From: Paractinoplanes rishiriensis
GTDB lineage: Bacteria; Actinomycetota; Actinomycetes; Mycobacteriales; Micromonosporaceae
DNA: 64,000 nt
Direction: 5' to 3'
NCBI RefSeq assembly: GCF_016862375.1
Contig: NZ_BOMV01000092.1
Span: 27,362-91,361, forward strand
Shown: in pieces, positions 16,305 through 25,230 of the stretch
Position numbering within the stretch: position 1 is the stretch's first letter
How the letters are laid out: every line of letters begins with the position of its first letter
Made by a program: the position numbers and the translations under genes
The notes under the pieces: generated by a model
Seen by the model: only the letters and a program-made list of their open reading frames with translations
The model's database searches: none
What the model was told of the DNA's origin: nothing

Positions 16305-17723
16305 CTAGTCGACGCTCAGCCTGGTCGGGCCGTCGCTGCCGGCCTGGTAGTCCTGTAGGGGCACGGCGTCCTCGCGCCAGGCCCGCAACACTGGTTCGAC
16401 GATCCGCCAGGTCTGCACCGCCTGGTCGCCGCGCACGGACAGCGTCGGGTCGCCTGCCAGCACCCCGGCGAGTACTTGTCCGTAGGGTGGTAGGTCGCCC
16501 GGCTCAAGGTTAACTCCCATGTGGACCCGATCCACTACCCGTAGATCGCCGGTGCCGTTGATGTTGAAATCTAACCGCAATACCTCTGGATTGAGGCCGA
16601 TGTGCATCCGGTCGGGCCGCTCGTAGCCGAGCAGGCCCTCGGGTACCCACCTGGGTCCTTTGAACGTGATTACCACGTGTTTGTCCATTTGCCGCAGGGC
16701 TTTGCCGGTACGCAGCCGGAACGGCACGCCGGCCCACCGCCAGGTGTTCACCTCGACCACGATCTCGGCGAAGGTCTCGGTGCCCCGGGCCGGATCGACG
16801 CCTTTCTCGTCGACGTACCCCGGCACCGCCCGGTCACCCACCACGCCGGCGGTGTAGCGGGCTCGGCAGCTGCTGGCGACTGGGTCGTTGCCCCACACCC
16901 GGGTGGCCCGCAGCACCGCCGCCGCGCTGTCGCGCACGTCCCGGGCGCTGAGGCTGGCCGGCGGCTCCATTGCGAGCAGGGACAGGACGTGCAGGGCGTG
17001 GCTCTGCAGCATGTCGACCAGGGCGCCGGCGTGGTCGTAGTAGCCGGCCCGGTTCTCGAGCGCGAGGCTTTCGTCGAGAAGGATGTCGACACTGGCCACG
17101 TGCGTGGAGTCCAGGACTGATTCGAGCATCAAGTTGGTGAAGCGCAGCCCGAAGATGTTGAGCACGGTGGACAGGCCGAGGTAGTGGTCCACGCGGTAGA
17201 TCTGATCCTCCGGCACCAGATGGGTCATGACCTGGTTGAGTGCGTCCGCGCTCGCCGCGTCGCTGCCGAAAGGTTTCTCCATCACCAGCCGCGTGGTTGC
17301 GGGCAGAGCGATGCGGCTCAGCGCGCGGCAGGCTTGCTCGGCGACCGCGGGGGCCACAGCGAAGTACAGGATCAGCGGACCCGCCGAGCATGCTCGCACC
17401 AGGCGGTCTAGGTCCTCCGAAGCCGTGACGTCGGCTTTCACGTAGTGCGTGGTGCGGATAATCGCCTCGAGCGCCGGCGTGGTCTCCGCTTTGCCGAAGG
17501 CCTTCCGGACCCGGCTGCGCCACTGATCATCGTCCCAGTCGGCCCGGGCGCTACCGAGCAGCCGCATGCTCGGGTTTTGCCGGTTCACCAGCTCGGCCAG
17601 GGCCGGCAGCAGCAGCCGGGAGGTGAGATCACCGCTGGCGCCGAGTACCACCAATGTGGGCGCGGAACCCGTACTGGCATCGGCGCCGTCGGCTGCGGTC
17701 GACATTCCTTCTGGGGAGGTCAC
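16305..17723 (-). CDS. zwf: glucose-6-phosphate dehydrogenase
   Basis: A 472-residue G6PDH, first enzyme of the oxidative pentose phosphate route. The NADP fingerprint GASGDLTSR is at residues 28-36, MEKPFGSD at 148-155 and the active-site RVDHYLGL at 177-184. In most family members the last motif ends in lysine (DHYLGK), which binds the substrate phosphate; here it is leucine, although the catalytic histidine and the MEKPFG lysine remain. The rest is collinear with the family (FRLRTGKAL). Start is GTG 17723 or ATG 17705 (AGAAGGA directly before it). A lactonase gene diverges next door. A relic of a second, different G6PDH lies at 44.7-45.1 kb. Confidence 0.9.
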   Translation of the reverse strand: MTSPEGMSTAADGADASTGSAPTLVVLGASGDLTSRLLLPALAELVNRQNPSMRLLGSARADWDDDQWRSRVRKAFGKAETTPALEAIIRTTHYVKADVTASEDLDRLVRACSAGPLILYFAVAPAVAEQACRALSRIALPATTRLVMEKPFGSDAASADALNQVMTHLVPEDQIYRVDHYLGLSTVLNIFGLRFTNLMLESVLDSTHVASVDILLDESLALENRAGYYDHAGALVDMLQSHALHVLSLLAMEPPASLSARDVRDSAAAVLRATRVWGNDPVASSCRARYTAGVVGDRAVPGYVDEKGVDPARGTETFAEIVVEVNTWRWAGVPFRLRTGKALRQMDKHVVITFKGPRWVPEGLLGYERPDRMHIGLNPEVLRLDFNINGTGDLRVVDRVHMGVNLEPGDLPPYGQVLAGVLAGDPTLSVRGDQAVQTWRIVEPVLRAWREDAVPLQDYQAGSDGPTRLSVD

Positions 17724-17846
17724 CCGTTCACTGTGTCAGCTCCGCCGCCCCACGCGTCAAGGTGAGAGGGGAGGCAGGCGTCTGCCTGGGTAGTGAGATG
17801 ACGGACGAAAGGTAGGAAGCCGCACGCGAGGTGGGGGGAAATCGGG

Positions 17847-18692
17847 ATGAAGGTGGAGCAAGTGACTGGACCTGTGGTGTATCACGGGGAAGGCCCGGTG
17901 TGGTACTCGGGGTGGGGCGGCCTGCGGTTCGTGGACATGCTGGCCGGGGACGTCATGAGCCTCGGGAAGGACGGCTCTCTGGAACGGCGCCACGTCGGGA
18001 AGGTAGCCGCAGCGGTGCGGCCACGCCGCGACGGCGGCGCGGTGATCGGCGTGGCACGCGGCTTTGCGCTCGAGGATCCCGACGGGACTGTGACGGCGTT
18101 GCCGCAGTTGTGGAGCGAGGCCGGCGTGCGTATGAACGAGGGTGGCTGCGATCCGCACGGCCGGTTCTACTGTGGGTCGATGGCTTACGACCAGTCGCCC
18201 GGCGCGGCCTCCCTCTACCGGCTCGCCCCGGACGGGTCCGTAGCCGTGGTGTTGACGCAGGTCACGGTATCCAACGGACTGGAGTGGAGCCCTGACGGAG
18301 CGCGAGCGTACTACAACGACACCGCGACCGGCACGATCTCGGTCTTCGACTACGACCGCACCGGCGGGCTGACCAACCGGCGTACGTTCGCCGAACTGCC
18401 CGGCGGGGGCCGTCCCGACGGGCTCACCGTCGACGCCGAAGGCGGCGTGTGGACCGCGGTGTCCAACGGTGGAGCCGTCTACCGGTACGGTCCCGACGGC
18501 GTGCTGGAGGAGAAACTGCCGGTGCCGGCGAGCAAGGTGACCGCCTGTACTTTCGGCGGTGAGCACCTCGACGAGTTGTTCATCACCACCTCACAGGAGA
18601 ACGTCGACAGCCGCGAGGACCCGTTGGCCGGGTCCCTCTTCCGGGCCGACGCCGGCGTCTCCGGCCTTCCCGTCCGGCTCTTCGCCGGCTGA
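17847..18692 (+). CDS. SMP-30/gluconolactonase/LRE family lactonase
   Basis: A 281-residue six-bladed beta-propeller. Metal-site motifs are visible: EGPVWYSGWGGLRFVDM near the N-terminus, VRMNEGGCDPHGRFYCGSMAY in the middle, VSNGLEWSPDGARAYYNDT and PDGLTVDAEGGVWTA. These supply the E, N, N and D ligands for the divalent metal of SMP-30 lactonases. It probably hydrolyses a sugar lactone such as gluconolactone. It is divergent from zwf, whose product is a lactone, although zwf makes the phosphorylated form. Start ATG 17847 follows GGGGGAAATCGGG. No regulator is nearby. Confidence 0.88.
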   Translation: MKVEQVTGPVVYHGEGPVWYSGWGGLRFVDMLAGDVMSLGKDGSLERRHVGKVAAAVRPRRDGGAVIGVARGFALEDPDGTVTALPQLWSEAGVRMNEGGCDPHGRFYCGSMAYDQSPGAASLYRLAPDGSVAVVLTQVTVSNGLEWSPDGARAYYNDTATGTISVFDYDRTGGLTNRRTFAELPGGGRPDGLTVDAEGGVWTAVSNGGAVYRYGPDGVLEEKLPVPASKVTACTFGGEHLDELFITTSQENVDSREDPLAGSLFRADAGVSGLPVRLFAG

Positions 18693-18849
18693 CGGCGGCC
18701 CCGTACGGAGAGAGCTACGGCGTACGACTCGTGCTCGCTTGCCGTCGGTTCGGGCGAGGCGCAGGATGAGGGTGTATCTGATGCCGCCTTGGTAGGAGGC
18801 CGAGTCTCCACGTCGATATTCGCGTCCGCGCACTGAAGGGGCACCGGTT

Positions 18850-20988
18850 ATGTCCGAGAGCACAGCTTTGTGGCGGGGTAGGTCCGGGTCATTTCGCGAG
18901 CGGGCCGAGAAACTCGTGGCGGCCATGACGCTGGAGCAGAAGATCGCCCAGTTGCACGGCGCCATGGAAACCATTGACATCTACGCCCTCAGCGCGCAGG
19001 CGGCTCAGTCCGGGGCGGACATGGATCAGCTCGCCGCCCAGATCCGGGTCGAGCGGCACGTGCCGGCTATCGAGGAGCTTGGCATACCACGATTCCGGAT
19101 CACCAACGGCCCGGTCGGTGTCGGCATGGGCGACGGTACGCCCAGCCCGCCGGCCACCTCCTTGCCGATGACGATCGGACTCGCCGCGGGGTTCGATACC
19201 GACCTGGCGCACTCCTACGGTGACATCATCGGTGCGGAAGCTGCCACGCTGGGCCAACACGTTCTCGAAGGCCCCGGCGTGTGCCTGCACCGCACCACGA
19301 TTGCCGGCCGCAATTTCGAGTATTTCTCCGAGGATCCGTACCTTTCCGGGGTGATGGCGGTCGCCGTGGCCCAGGCCATCCAGGCACATGACGTGATCGC
19401 CATGGGCAAGCACTACGTCGTCAACGATCAGGAGTACGAACGGTTCCGAACCAACGTCGAGGTGGACGAGCACGTTCTGCGCGAGCTTTATCTGCTGCCC
19501 TTCGAGATGCTGGTCAAGGACGGTCGGATCGCGGCGTTGATGAGCGCCTATAACCGCATCCGCGGGGTTTACGCCACCGAGTACCGGCACACCTTGACCG
19601 ATGTCCTGCGTACCGATTGGGGCTTCGAGGGATACGTCCAGTCCGACTTCTGGTCGTGCCGTTCCGCTGCCCCGTCTCTGAACGCCGGCATGGACCACGA
19701 GATGCCGGATGCCAAGTGGCTCAACGAGACGAATGTCAAGGCCGCTCTGCAGGACACCAGCCTGGAGATCGAGACCGTCGACCGTGCCCTGGTGCGCCGC
19801 TACACGCAGATGTTCCGGTTCGGGCAGTTCGACCGCCCGTACGAGCCCGGCCAGATCGACGCGCACGCCCACGGCGCTGTCGCCCGGGCCATCGGCTCGC
19901 AGATCGCCGTCCTACTCAAGAACGACGGCGGAATGCTGCCGCTGAACCGCGACGTCGGATCCATCGTCATCATCGGCCAGTCCGCATTCGTTGATGAGGC
20001 GTGTCTGGGCGGCGGTGGCTCGTCCAAGGTGCTCCCTTTGTACACCGTGCCGCCGCTGGACGGCATGCGAAACGTGCTCCGGGATCTCGGTTCGGCCGCG
20101 ACGGTGACCAAGGTGACTGTCGCGGACGACCTGTCCAACCTCGACCAGGCCAGGAACGCGGCCACGCAGGCCGACGTGGTGGTGCTGATGGCAGGGTTGG
20201 TGGCGACCGAGGGCGCCGACCAGCCGGACGCCAACATGCTCAACGACCAGAACCGGATGCTGGAGGTGCTGCTGCGCATCAATCCGGCCACTGTAGTTGT
20301 CCTCAAGGACAGTAATCCGGTGCTGATGCCGTGGATCGACGACGCCCCGGCCCTGTTCGAGGTGTGGAACCAGGGCGCCGAGGACGGCCACGTCGTCGCG
20401 GACCTGCTGTTCGGCGTGGTCAACCCCTCCGGCAAAGTGCCCACGTCCTATCCTCGATCTGAGGACGACACCCTCTACGCCGGCAGGCCGGAGCGGTACC
20501 CGGGCACGGATGAGGGCGACGGTTACCCGGTGATCCGCTATTCCGAGGGACTGGAGATCGGCTACCGCTGGTTCCAGGCTCAAGGCATTTCGCCGCTGTT
20601 CGGTTTCGGCTTCGGCTTGTCCTACACCACCTTCGACATCACGGACGTGTCGGTGGACGCCCCGGATGGTGTGCGTACGACGGTGACCGTGACGGCGACA
20701 CTGACCAACACCGGCTCGGTCGCCGGCGCCGAAGTGGTACAGGTATATCTCGGGCTGCCGGTGCCGGGACAGCCGCCGAAGCGCCTTGTCGGATTCCGGA
20801 AGGTGTTGCTGGAGCCGGGAGAGTCGAAGCAGGTGACGATCGTGATCGACGCGGCGGCGACCAACCATCCGTTCGGCGTGTGGGATTACGCCACGCGAAG
20901 CTTCGTCACCAAGCCCGGTGAGTACACCGTCTATGTGGGCAACGCCGCTGACAGCACGCCGCACACGGCGACGCTCACCGTCGGGTGA
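18850..20988 (+). CDS. glycoside hydrolase family 3 beta-glucosidase
   Basis: A 712-residue GH3 enzyme: (beta/alpha)8 domain, alpha/beta sandwich (about 350-560) and C-terminal fibronectin type III-like domain (about 600-700). The nucleophile is Asp266 in YVQSDFW. KHYVVNDQEYERFRTNVEVDE carries the conserved substrate-binding Lys-His. The FnIII motif ATLTNTGSVAGAEVVQVYLG is intact. No signal peptide is visible (MSESTALWRGRSGSFRERAE), so it acts in the cytosol on imported glucosides. AAGGGG lies eight bases before the ATG. It follows the lactonase gene by 157 bases on the same strand and is followed by a hairpin. Confidence 0.93.
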   Translation: MSESTALWRGRSGSFRERAEKLVAAMTLEQKIAQLHGAMETIDIYALSAQAAQSGADMDQLAAQIRVERHVPAIEELGIPRFRITNGPVGVGMGDGTPSPPATSLPMTIGLAAGFDTDLAHSYGDIIGAEAATLGQHVLEGPGVCLHRTTIAGRNFEYFSEDPYLSGVMAVAVAQAIQAHDVIAMGKHYVVNDQEYERFRTNVEVDEHVLRELYLLPFEMLVKDGRIAALMSAYNRIRGVYATEYRHTLTDVLRTDWGFEGYVQSDFWSCRSAAPSLNAGMDHEMPDAKWLNETNVKAALQDTSLEIETVDRALVRRYTQMFRFGQFDRPYEPGQIDAHAHGAVARAIGSQIAVLLKNDGGMLPLNRDVGSIVIIGQSAFVDEACLGGGGSSKVLPLYTVPPLDGMRNVLRDLGSAATVTKVTVADDLSNLDQARNAATQADVVVLMAGLVATEGADQPDANMLNDQNRMLEVLLRINPATVVVLKDSNPVLMPWIDDAPALFEVWNQGAEDGHVVADLLFGVVNPSGKVPTSYPRSEDDTLYAGRPERYPGTDEGDGYPVIRYSEGLEIGYRWFQAQGISPLFGFGFGLSYTTFDITDVSVDAPDGVRTTVTVTATLTNTGSVAGAEVVQVYLGLPVPGQPPKRLVGFRKVLLEPGESKQVTIVIDAAATNHPFGVWDYATRSFVTKPGEYTVYVGNAADSTPHTATLTVG

Positions 20989-20992
20989 GTCT

Positions 20993-21010
20993 GTCGGGTT
21001 CATACCCGAC
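20993..21010 (+). terminator. hairpin after the GH3 gene
   Basis: GTCGGGT-TCAT-ACCCGAC forms a perfect 7-bp stem with a four-base loop, starting five bases after the GH3 stop codon. There is no T-tract after it, so it would be a U-less actinomycete-type terminator or an mRNA-stabilising hairpin. Confidence 0.5.
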
Positions 21011-21399
21011 CGCGGCGGCTTTCGCGATGCCTGGACCGGGTCGTGGGCGACCGCGGTGACCGCCCACCAGTCTCCCACGCGGGACCGCAGGCGTATCGCG
21101 GGAAGGCTAAGCCTCGGGCGCAGGGGTGCGACGCCGAGCGCTTGATACCTACTCATTTGCGCTGGTGAGCAAGGACCGAGGCGGATGCACCCTCTCAAAA
21201 CGGCGCGCGCCGACCAGTAGACGGGCGGCGGCTCAGGGCCCGCGTCTTCTCTTGCTGATCGCCCGGGAGGAGATCTGCGGCCCGGGTGACGGCGGACGCA
21301 GATCTGATCTCCAGCCGAAGGATGCTCCAGGATCAGGGTGGGTGTGCCTGCGGACAAAGAGGCCCGGTTGCCTTGGTCTGGCTGAGCCGGCCAGGGCTG
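21011..21399. other. intergenic region with a long inverted repeat
   Basis: No gene is recognisable. AGATCTGCG (21271-21279) and CGCAGATCT (21297-21305) are a perfect 9-bp inverted repeat around a 17-base centre; it could be an operator or a terminator hairpin for the leftward oxidoreductase gene that ends at 21400. Confidence 0.4.
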
Positions 21400-21975
21400 T
21401 CAGGCGACGACGCCGAAGCCGCCAGTCCAGGGGATCTTGTCGCTGGCGGCGAGCGTGAGTTGAAGGAAGCCGACCGCTTCGAGTTCCCGGGCCCGGCGCA
21501 GTGTGCCTGCGTCGATGGCGCGCAGGCCACCGGCGGAGACCACCTCTGCCAGTTGGGCCTTGGCGTCCGGGTTATCACCGGCGATGAGAACGGTCGTCGG
21601 TAGCGGGCCGACCTGGCTGGCTGTCAGGGTGGCCGCGAAGGTGGTGTTGAACGCCTTCACCACGTGCGACTGCGGCAGCGCAGTGGCGATCTCTGACGCG
21701 GCTGAGCCGTCGGACGCGACAGTCAGGGAGTCAAACGTCTCGAAGTTCAGCGGGTTGGTGATGTCGACGACGATCCTGTCGGCGAGTTGGCCGGCGCGTT
21801 GCGCGACGATGTCGGCCACAGCAGGGTAGGGGACGGCAAGCACGACGAGATCGCCGGTAACCGGTTTTTGCGTGTCGTCTCGGCCGAACACTTCGACGCT
21901 GTTGCCGCCGGCGGTGACGATGCCGGAGATGGCCTGACCCATGTTGCCGTTTCCGATGATGCTGACGTGTGCCAT
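21400..21975 (-). CDS. NADPH-dependent F420 reductase-like oxidoreductase
   Basis: A 191-residue single Rossmann-fold protein of the NADP oxidoreductase (F420-dependent/NPDR) family. The dinucleotide fingerprint SIIGNGNMGQAISGIVTAG is at residues 4-22 (GxGxxG), followed by EVFGRDD, DLVVLAVPYPAVADI, VDITNPLN, HVVKAFNTTFA, VLIAGDNPDAKAQLAEVV and a C-terminal GFLQLTLA. Members transfer hydride between NADPH and F420 or reduce an unknown partner; F420 is common in actinobacteria. The start at 21975 is the ATG just before the fingerprint. It lies 49 bases after the FAD oxidoreductase gene on the same strand, so both may be co-transcribed. Confidence 0.85.
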   Translation of the reverse strand: MAHVSIIGNGNMGQAISGIVTAGGNSVEVFGRDDTQKPVTGDLVVLAVPYPAVADIVAQRAGQLADRIVVDITNPLNFETFDSLTVASDGSAASEIATALPQSHVVKAFNTTFAATLTASQVGPLPTTVLIAGDNPDAKAQLAEVVSAGGLRAIDAGTLRRARELEAVGFLQLTLAASDKIPWTGGFGVVA

Positions 21976-22024
21976 GGAATGTCCTCTGCTCTCTGGATTG
22001 ATTCGTTGCCGTTGCTTAGAACGT

Positions 22025-23470
22025 TCATCCGCCTGGGCTCTCACCACTCAGCGGTGCTGTGCCTTGGGGCTGCGGTGGTTGGTCGTGGAGGGTGTCGAAG
22101 AGCAGGTTGAGGCCCTCAGCCATGGTCGGGTGGGTCAGGACGGCGTCGCGGACCTGGTAGTAGGGCAGGCCGCCGAGCATTGCGACCTGGACAGTGGAGA
22201 TGACCTCGCCCGAGTCGTGTCCCAGCAGGGCGGCGCCGAGGATTTGATCGGTGTCGGCGTCGACTACCGCCTTCCATGTTCCGACCTTGTTGTGCAATGT
22301 CTTGGCGCGCGGGATGGCCGCCACGGGAATCTTGGCGACCTTCACCGGGCGGCCCTGGGCGCGCGCTTCACCTTCGGTCAGTCCTACGCGGGCGAGCTCT
22401 GGCGTGAGGAATACGGTGTAGGGCACGAGCCGGCCGGTGGTGACCGCATGCCCGCCGGTGAGATTGGTCCTGAGGATGCGGAAGTCATGCCAGGCGGCGT
22501 GGGTGAACTGTGGGCTGCCGGCAACGTCACCGGCGGCCCACACATGCTCAGCGGTGGTGCGTAGGTGTTCATCGACGACCACGAATCCGCGGTCGGTGAC
22601 CGCCACACCGGCGGTGTCGAGCCCGAGGTCGGCGGTGACCGGGGATCGGCCGGTGGCCGCCAGCAGTTCCTGGCCACGAATCACCTGATCGCGGGCGATG
22701 GTGACGACGATGTCCCCGTGCCCGGGTTCCCGCCGCACTGCTTGCGCGCGTGCCCCGAGGCGCACGTCGACACCCTGACCCGTGAGGATCTCCGCGACCT
22801 GGTGGGCGATGTCGGGGTCCTCGCGCGGCAGCAACTGCCCGGGGGCTTGGAGCAGGGTCACCCGGGTGCCGAAGGTCGCGAACATTGAAGCGAACTCGCA
22901 GCCGACATATCCGCCGCCCAGCACCAGCATCGTGTCGGGAAGGCGCTCCAGGTGCAGGATCGTCTCGGAGTTCCATACCTGCGCTTCCACGACACCGTCA
23001 AGCCTGGGCGGGGCCGGCACGGTTCCGGTGTTGATGACCACATCGTGGCCCCGCACCGTTCGGGTGCGGCCGGTGCGGGTCTGGATCTCCACTGTGCGCT
23101 CGGCGATGAACCTGGCTGTGCCCAGCACGAAGTCCATCCCTGAGTCGGTGAACAGCTTCTCGTGCGCGGCCACCATGCCGCCGACGACAGTCTCCTTGTG
23201 CCGGCGCAGCCGCTCCAGCGAGATCGACGGTTCGCCGCCGACATCCACACCGAACTCGGCGGCGCGACGGGCATTGATCAGCGTGCGGGCGGAGCCGACA
23301 AGCGCCTTGGTCGGGATGCACGCAACGTTGATGCACGTCCCGCCGATCTTGTCGCGCTCCACCATGACAACGTTCCAACCCGCCCTCGCGCGGTCGATCG
23401 CCAGCGATTTGCCGGCTTTGCCGCCGCCGAGCACCAGCAGATCCACCTCTTCGATGTTCCGTTCGCCCAT
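22025..23470 (-). CDS. pyridine nucleotide-disulfide oxidoreductase (mercuric reductase/lipoamide dehydrogenase-like)
   Basis: A 481-residue class-I flavoprotein disulfide reductase. The FAD fingerprint VLGGGKAGKSLAIDRARAGW is at residues 13-32, with the redox-active disulfide in GGTCINVACIPTK. NAD(P)-binding VLGGGYVGCEFASMFATFG lies near residue 180. ATGRSPVT, VWAAGDV and the C-terminal dimer motif HPTMAEGLN follow. The usual G-G-x-C-x-N-x-G-C has A for the last G. No HMA domain or extra C-terminal cysteine pair is seen, so mercury reduction is doubtful and its partner is unknown. A 56-bp piece of its 5' region is duplicated exactly at 50876-50931. Confidence 0.88.
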   Translation of the reverse strand: MGERNIEEVDLLVLGGGKAGKSLAIDRARAGWNVVMVERDKIGGTCINVACIPTKALVGSARTLINARRAAEFGVDVGGEPSISLERLRRHKETVVGGMVAAHEKLFTDSGMDFVLGTARFIAERTVEIQTRTGRTRTVRGHDVVINTGTVPAPPRLDGVVEAQVWNSETILHLERLPDTMLVLGGGYVGCEFASMFATFGTRVTLLQAPGQLLPREDPDIAHQVAEILTGQGVDVRLGARAQAVRREPGHGDIVVTIARDQVIRGQELLAATGRSPVTADLGLDTAGVAVTDRGFVVVDEHLRTTAEHVWAAGDVAGSPQFTHAAWHDFRILRTNLTGGHAVTTGRLVPYTVFLTPELARVGLTEGEARAQGRPVKVAKIPVAAIPRAKTLHNKVGTWKAVVDADTDQILGAALLGHDSGEVISTVQVAMLGGLPYYQVRDAVLTHPTMAEGLNLLFDTLHDQPPQPQGTAPLSGESPGG

Positions 23471-23474
23471 CAGG

Positions 23475-23591
23475 TCATCCCATCTCCTCCGGCCCGCTTG
23501 CCTCGTTCAGGGGTTCGGTCACTTCGCGCTTCCTCGCCTGATTTCCGTCGTGTAGCCGGTCGACAGAACGAGGGTTCAGTTGCTGGAGCAT
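23475..23591 (-). CDS. possible 38-residue leader peptide
   Basis: An ATG at 23591 directly follows CAGGAGGGG. The frame MLQQLNPRSVDRLHD...EEMG ends at 23475, four bases before the flavoprotein start, whose own ribosome site (GGAGGAGATGGG) is inside it. The arrangement would allow translational coupling. The peptide is hydrophilic and matches no family I know; it could equally be 5' leader RNA. Confidence 0.3.
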   Translation of the reverse strand: MLQQLNPRSVDRLHDGNQARKREVTEPLNEASGPEEMG

Positions 23592-23757
23592 CCCCTCCTG
23601 TTTCGTCGGCGAGCATGGGTGCCGTCGACCCTTGCGACACGGTGACCGGGCCGCGGTCACCGCTGGCCGACTATGGTCGATGTCGCTGCCGTTCGATCTG
23701 TCAATGGCGCTGCGGGGGGACCGGATGCCGGGCGGCGAGCTGATGCGACGGCTGCGC

Positions 23758-25230
23758 TTAGCCTGTGTCGCCGTACCCGTCCGGTCTCGATCCTGCCGAT
23801 CTCGATCCCGCTGAGCCGAGCGCGTCCTCACCCGTGAGGGCCCCGCTGGCTCGTCGCTGCGCCGTCTCAGCGACCATGTCGCGGAAAACGCGCTCGGTGA
23901 GCGGGTAGGCCAGCATGACGAGGACCGCACCTATGGCCAGAGCAGCCGGGACCGCGCCCGCAGCGATGCGGATTGAGGTGACGGCCGCTTCGGTTTGGAT
24001 GTCCCCGCCGGAGACATAGCCGCCGATGCCGATGGTGTAGGCGGCGAAAGCGCCGCCGATGCCCTGGCCGGTTTTGCGGGTGAATGAAAGAACGGCATAG
24101 CTGCTGCCCTCGGCGCGCACGCCGCTGCGCCACTCGCCATAGTCGACGGTGTCGGCCTGGAACGCGAAGATCAGCGTGTTGGTGATGCCCAAACCGACGC
24201 CCAGCACGGCGAAGGCGGCGATACCCAACCATGCCTGCGACCCGGGAGCCAGGGCGAGTCCGACGCCGCCGGCGGCAGCGATGACGCCCCCGGCCAGGAA
24301 CCCGCTCTTCTTACCCACCGCGTCGATGAGCTTTGGTAGAGCCAGCGCGGACACGATCATGCCGACGTTCTGCGCGACGGTCAGTGCGATGAACAGGCTC
24401 GCGTCGTTCAGGACATCGCGGGCGTAGTACACACCCACTGTCTGTAGCGAGAACATGCCAGCCAAGCACAGTACGGTGGACGCGCACAGCACTACCAGCG
24501 GCCGGTTGCGGCGCATCATGGTGAGGGTCTGGCCCAGGCTCACCTTCCCGGCCGGACGCTGCACCACCTCTCGCGAGGTGAAGAACGTCCACAGGTAGAG
24601 GACCAATCCGGTGACGCCGAACGCCACGGTGATGATGGTCAGGGACGTCTGCAGGTCCGCGGCATTCTGGATCTGCGGGGAGACAACGATCGCGATGAGC
24701 AGGATAGTGAGGCTGGAGGCAACCATGCGGGCGGTGGAGAGTCGGGAGCGTTCGTCCGGCAGTTGCGTCATCGTGGCCGACAGCGAACCGTACGGGATGT
24801 TGACGAAACTGTAGGCGAGGCTGAACAGGGCGTATGACAGGTACGCCCATACCACTTTCGCGTCCGGGGTCAAGCTGCTCGGGATGGTGAACAGGGCGAC
24901 GTTGAGCAGCAGCAGCGGTATCGACCCGAACAGCACGTACGGGCGGAACTGTCCCCACCGCGACGATGTGGCGTCGGTGATCCGGCCGGCGACGAGGTCG
25001 GTGACCCCGCCCCAGATCCGGACGACGAGGAACAGGGTGCCTGCGGTCGCCGCCGCGATGCCGGCCACGTCGGTGTAGTAGATGAGCAGGAAGGCAGAGG
25101 CCAGCGAGAACGTCAGGTTGTTGGCAACGTCTCCGGCGGCGTACCCCAGGTACTGGCCGAGGCGCAACCGCGCCGGTTCCGAACTCCGAGTCGCAGCGGC
25201 CGCCCGTGTCGGGGCCGCGTCGGCTGTCAT
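23758..25230 (-). CDS. GPH-family sugar (glucuronide-type) symporter
   Basis: A 490-residue twelve-helix transporter of the glycoside-pentoside-hexuronide:cation symporter family. Family motifs present: GYAAGDVANNLTFSLAS near the N-terminus, RIWGGVTDLVAGRITDATSSRWGQFRPYVLFG in the first cytosolic loop, LAYSFVNIPYGSLSATMT, and YGEWRSGVRAEGSSYAVLSFTRKTGQGIGG near helices 10-11. The substrate is inferred to be a glucuronide or hexuronate, from the co-transcribed fructuronate reductase and the nearby beta-glucuronidase. The ATG at 25230 overlaps the stop of the preceding gene (ATGA). The C-terminal ~30 residues are a hydrophilic Ser/Gly tail. Confidence 0.9.
   Translation of the reverse strand: MTADAAPTRAAAATRSSEPARLRLGQYLGYAAGDVANNLTFSLASAFLLIYYTDVAGIAAATAGTLFLVVRIWGGVTDLVAGRITDATSSRWGQFRPYVLFGSIPLLLLNVALFTIPSSLTPDAKVVWAYLSYALFSLAYSFVNIPYGSLSATMTQLPDERSRLSTARMVASSLTILLIAIVVSPQIQNAADLQTSLTIITVAFGVTGLVLYLWTFFTSREVVQRPAGKVSLGQTLTMMRRNRPLVVLCASTVLCLAGMFSLQTVGVYYARDVLNDASLFIALTVAQNVGMIVSALALPKLIDAVGKKSGFLAGGVIAAAGGVGLALAPGSQAWLGIAAFAVLGVGLGITNTLIFAFQADTVDYGEWRSGVRAEGSSYAVLSFTRKTGQGIGGAFAAYTIGIGGYVSGGDIQTEAAVTSIRIAAGAVPAALAIGAVLVMLAYPLTERVFRDMVAETAQRRASGALTGEDALGSAGSRSAGSRPDGYGDTG

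Noticed and set aside
22025..23470. Mercuric reductase of a mer operon
   Set aside because: No HMA domain, no C-terminal vicinal cysteines and no merR/merT nearby; only the general disulfide-reductase motifs are present.
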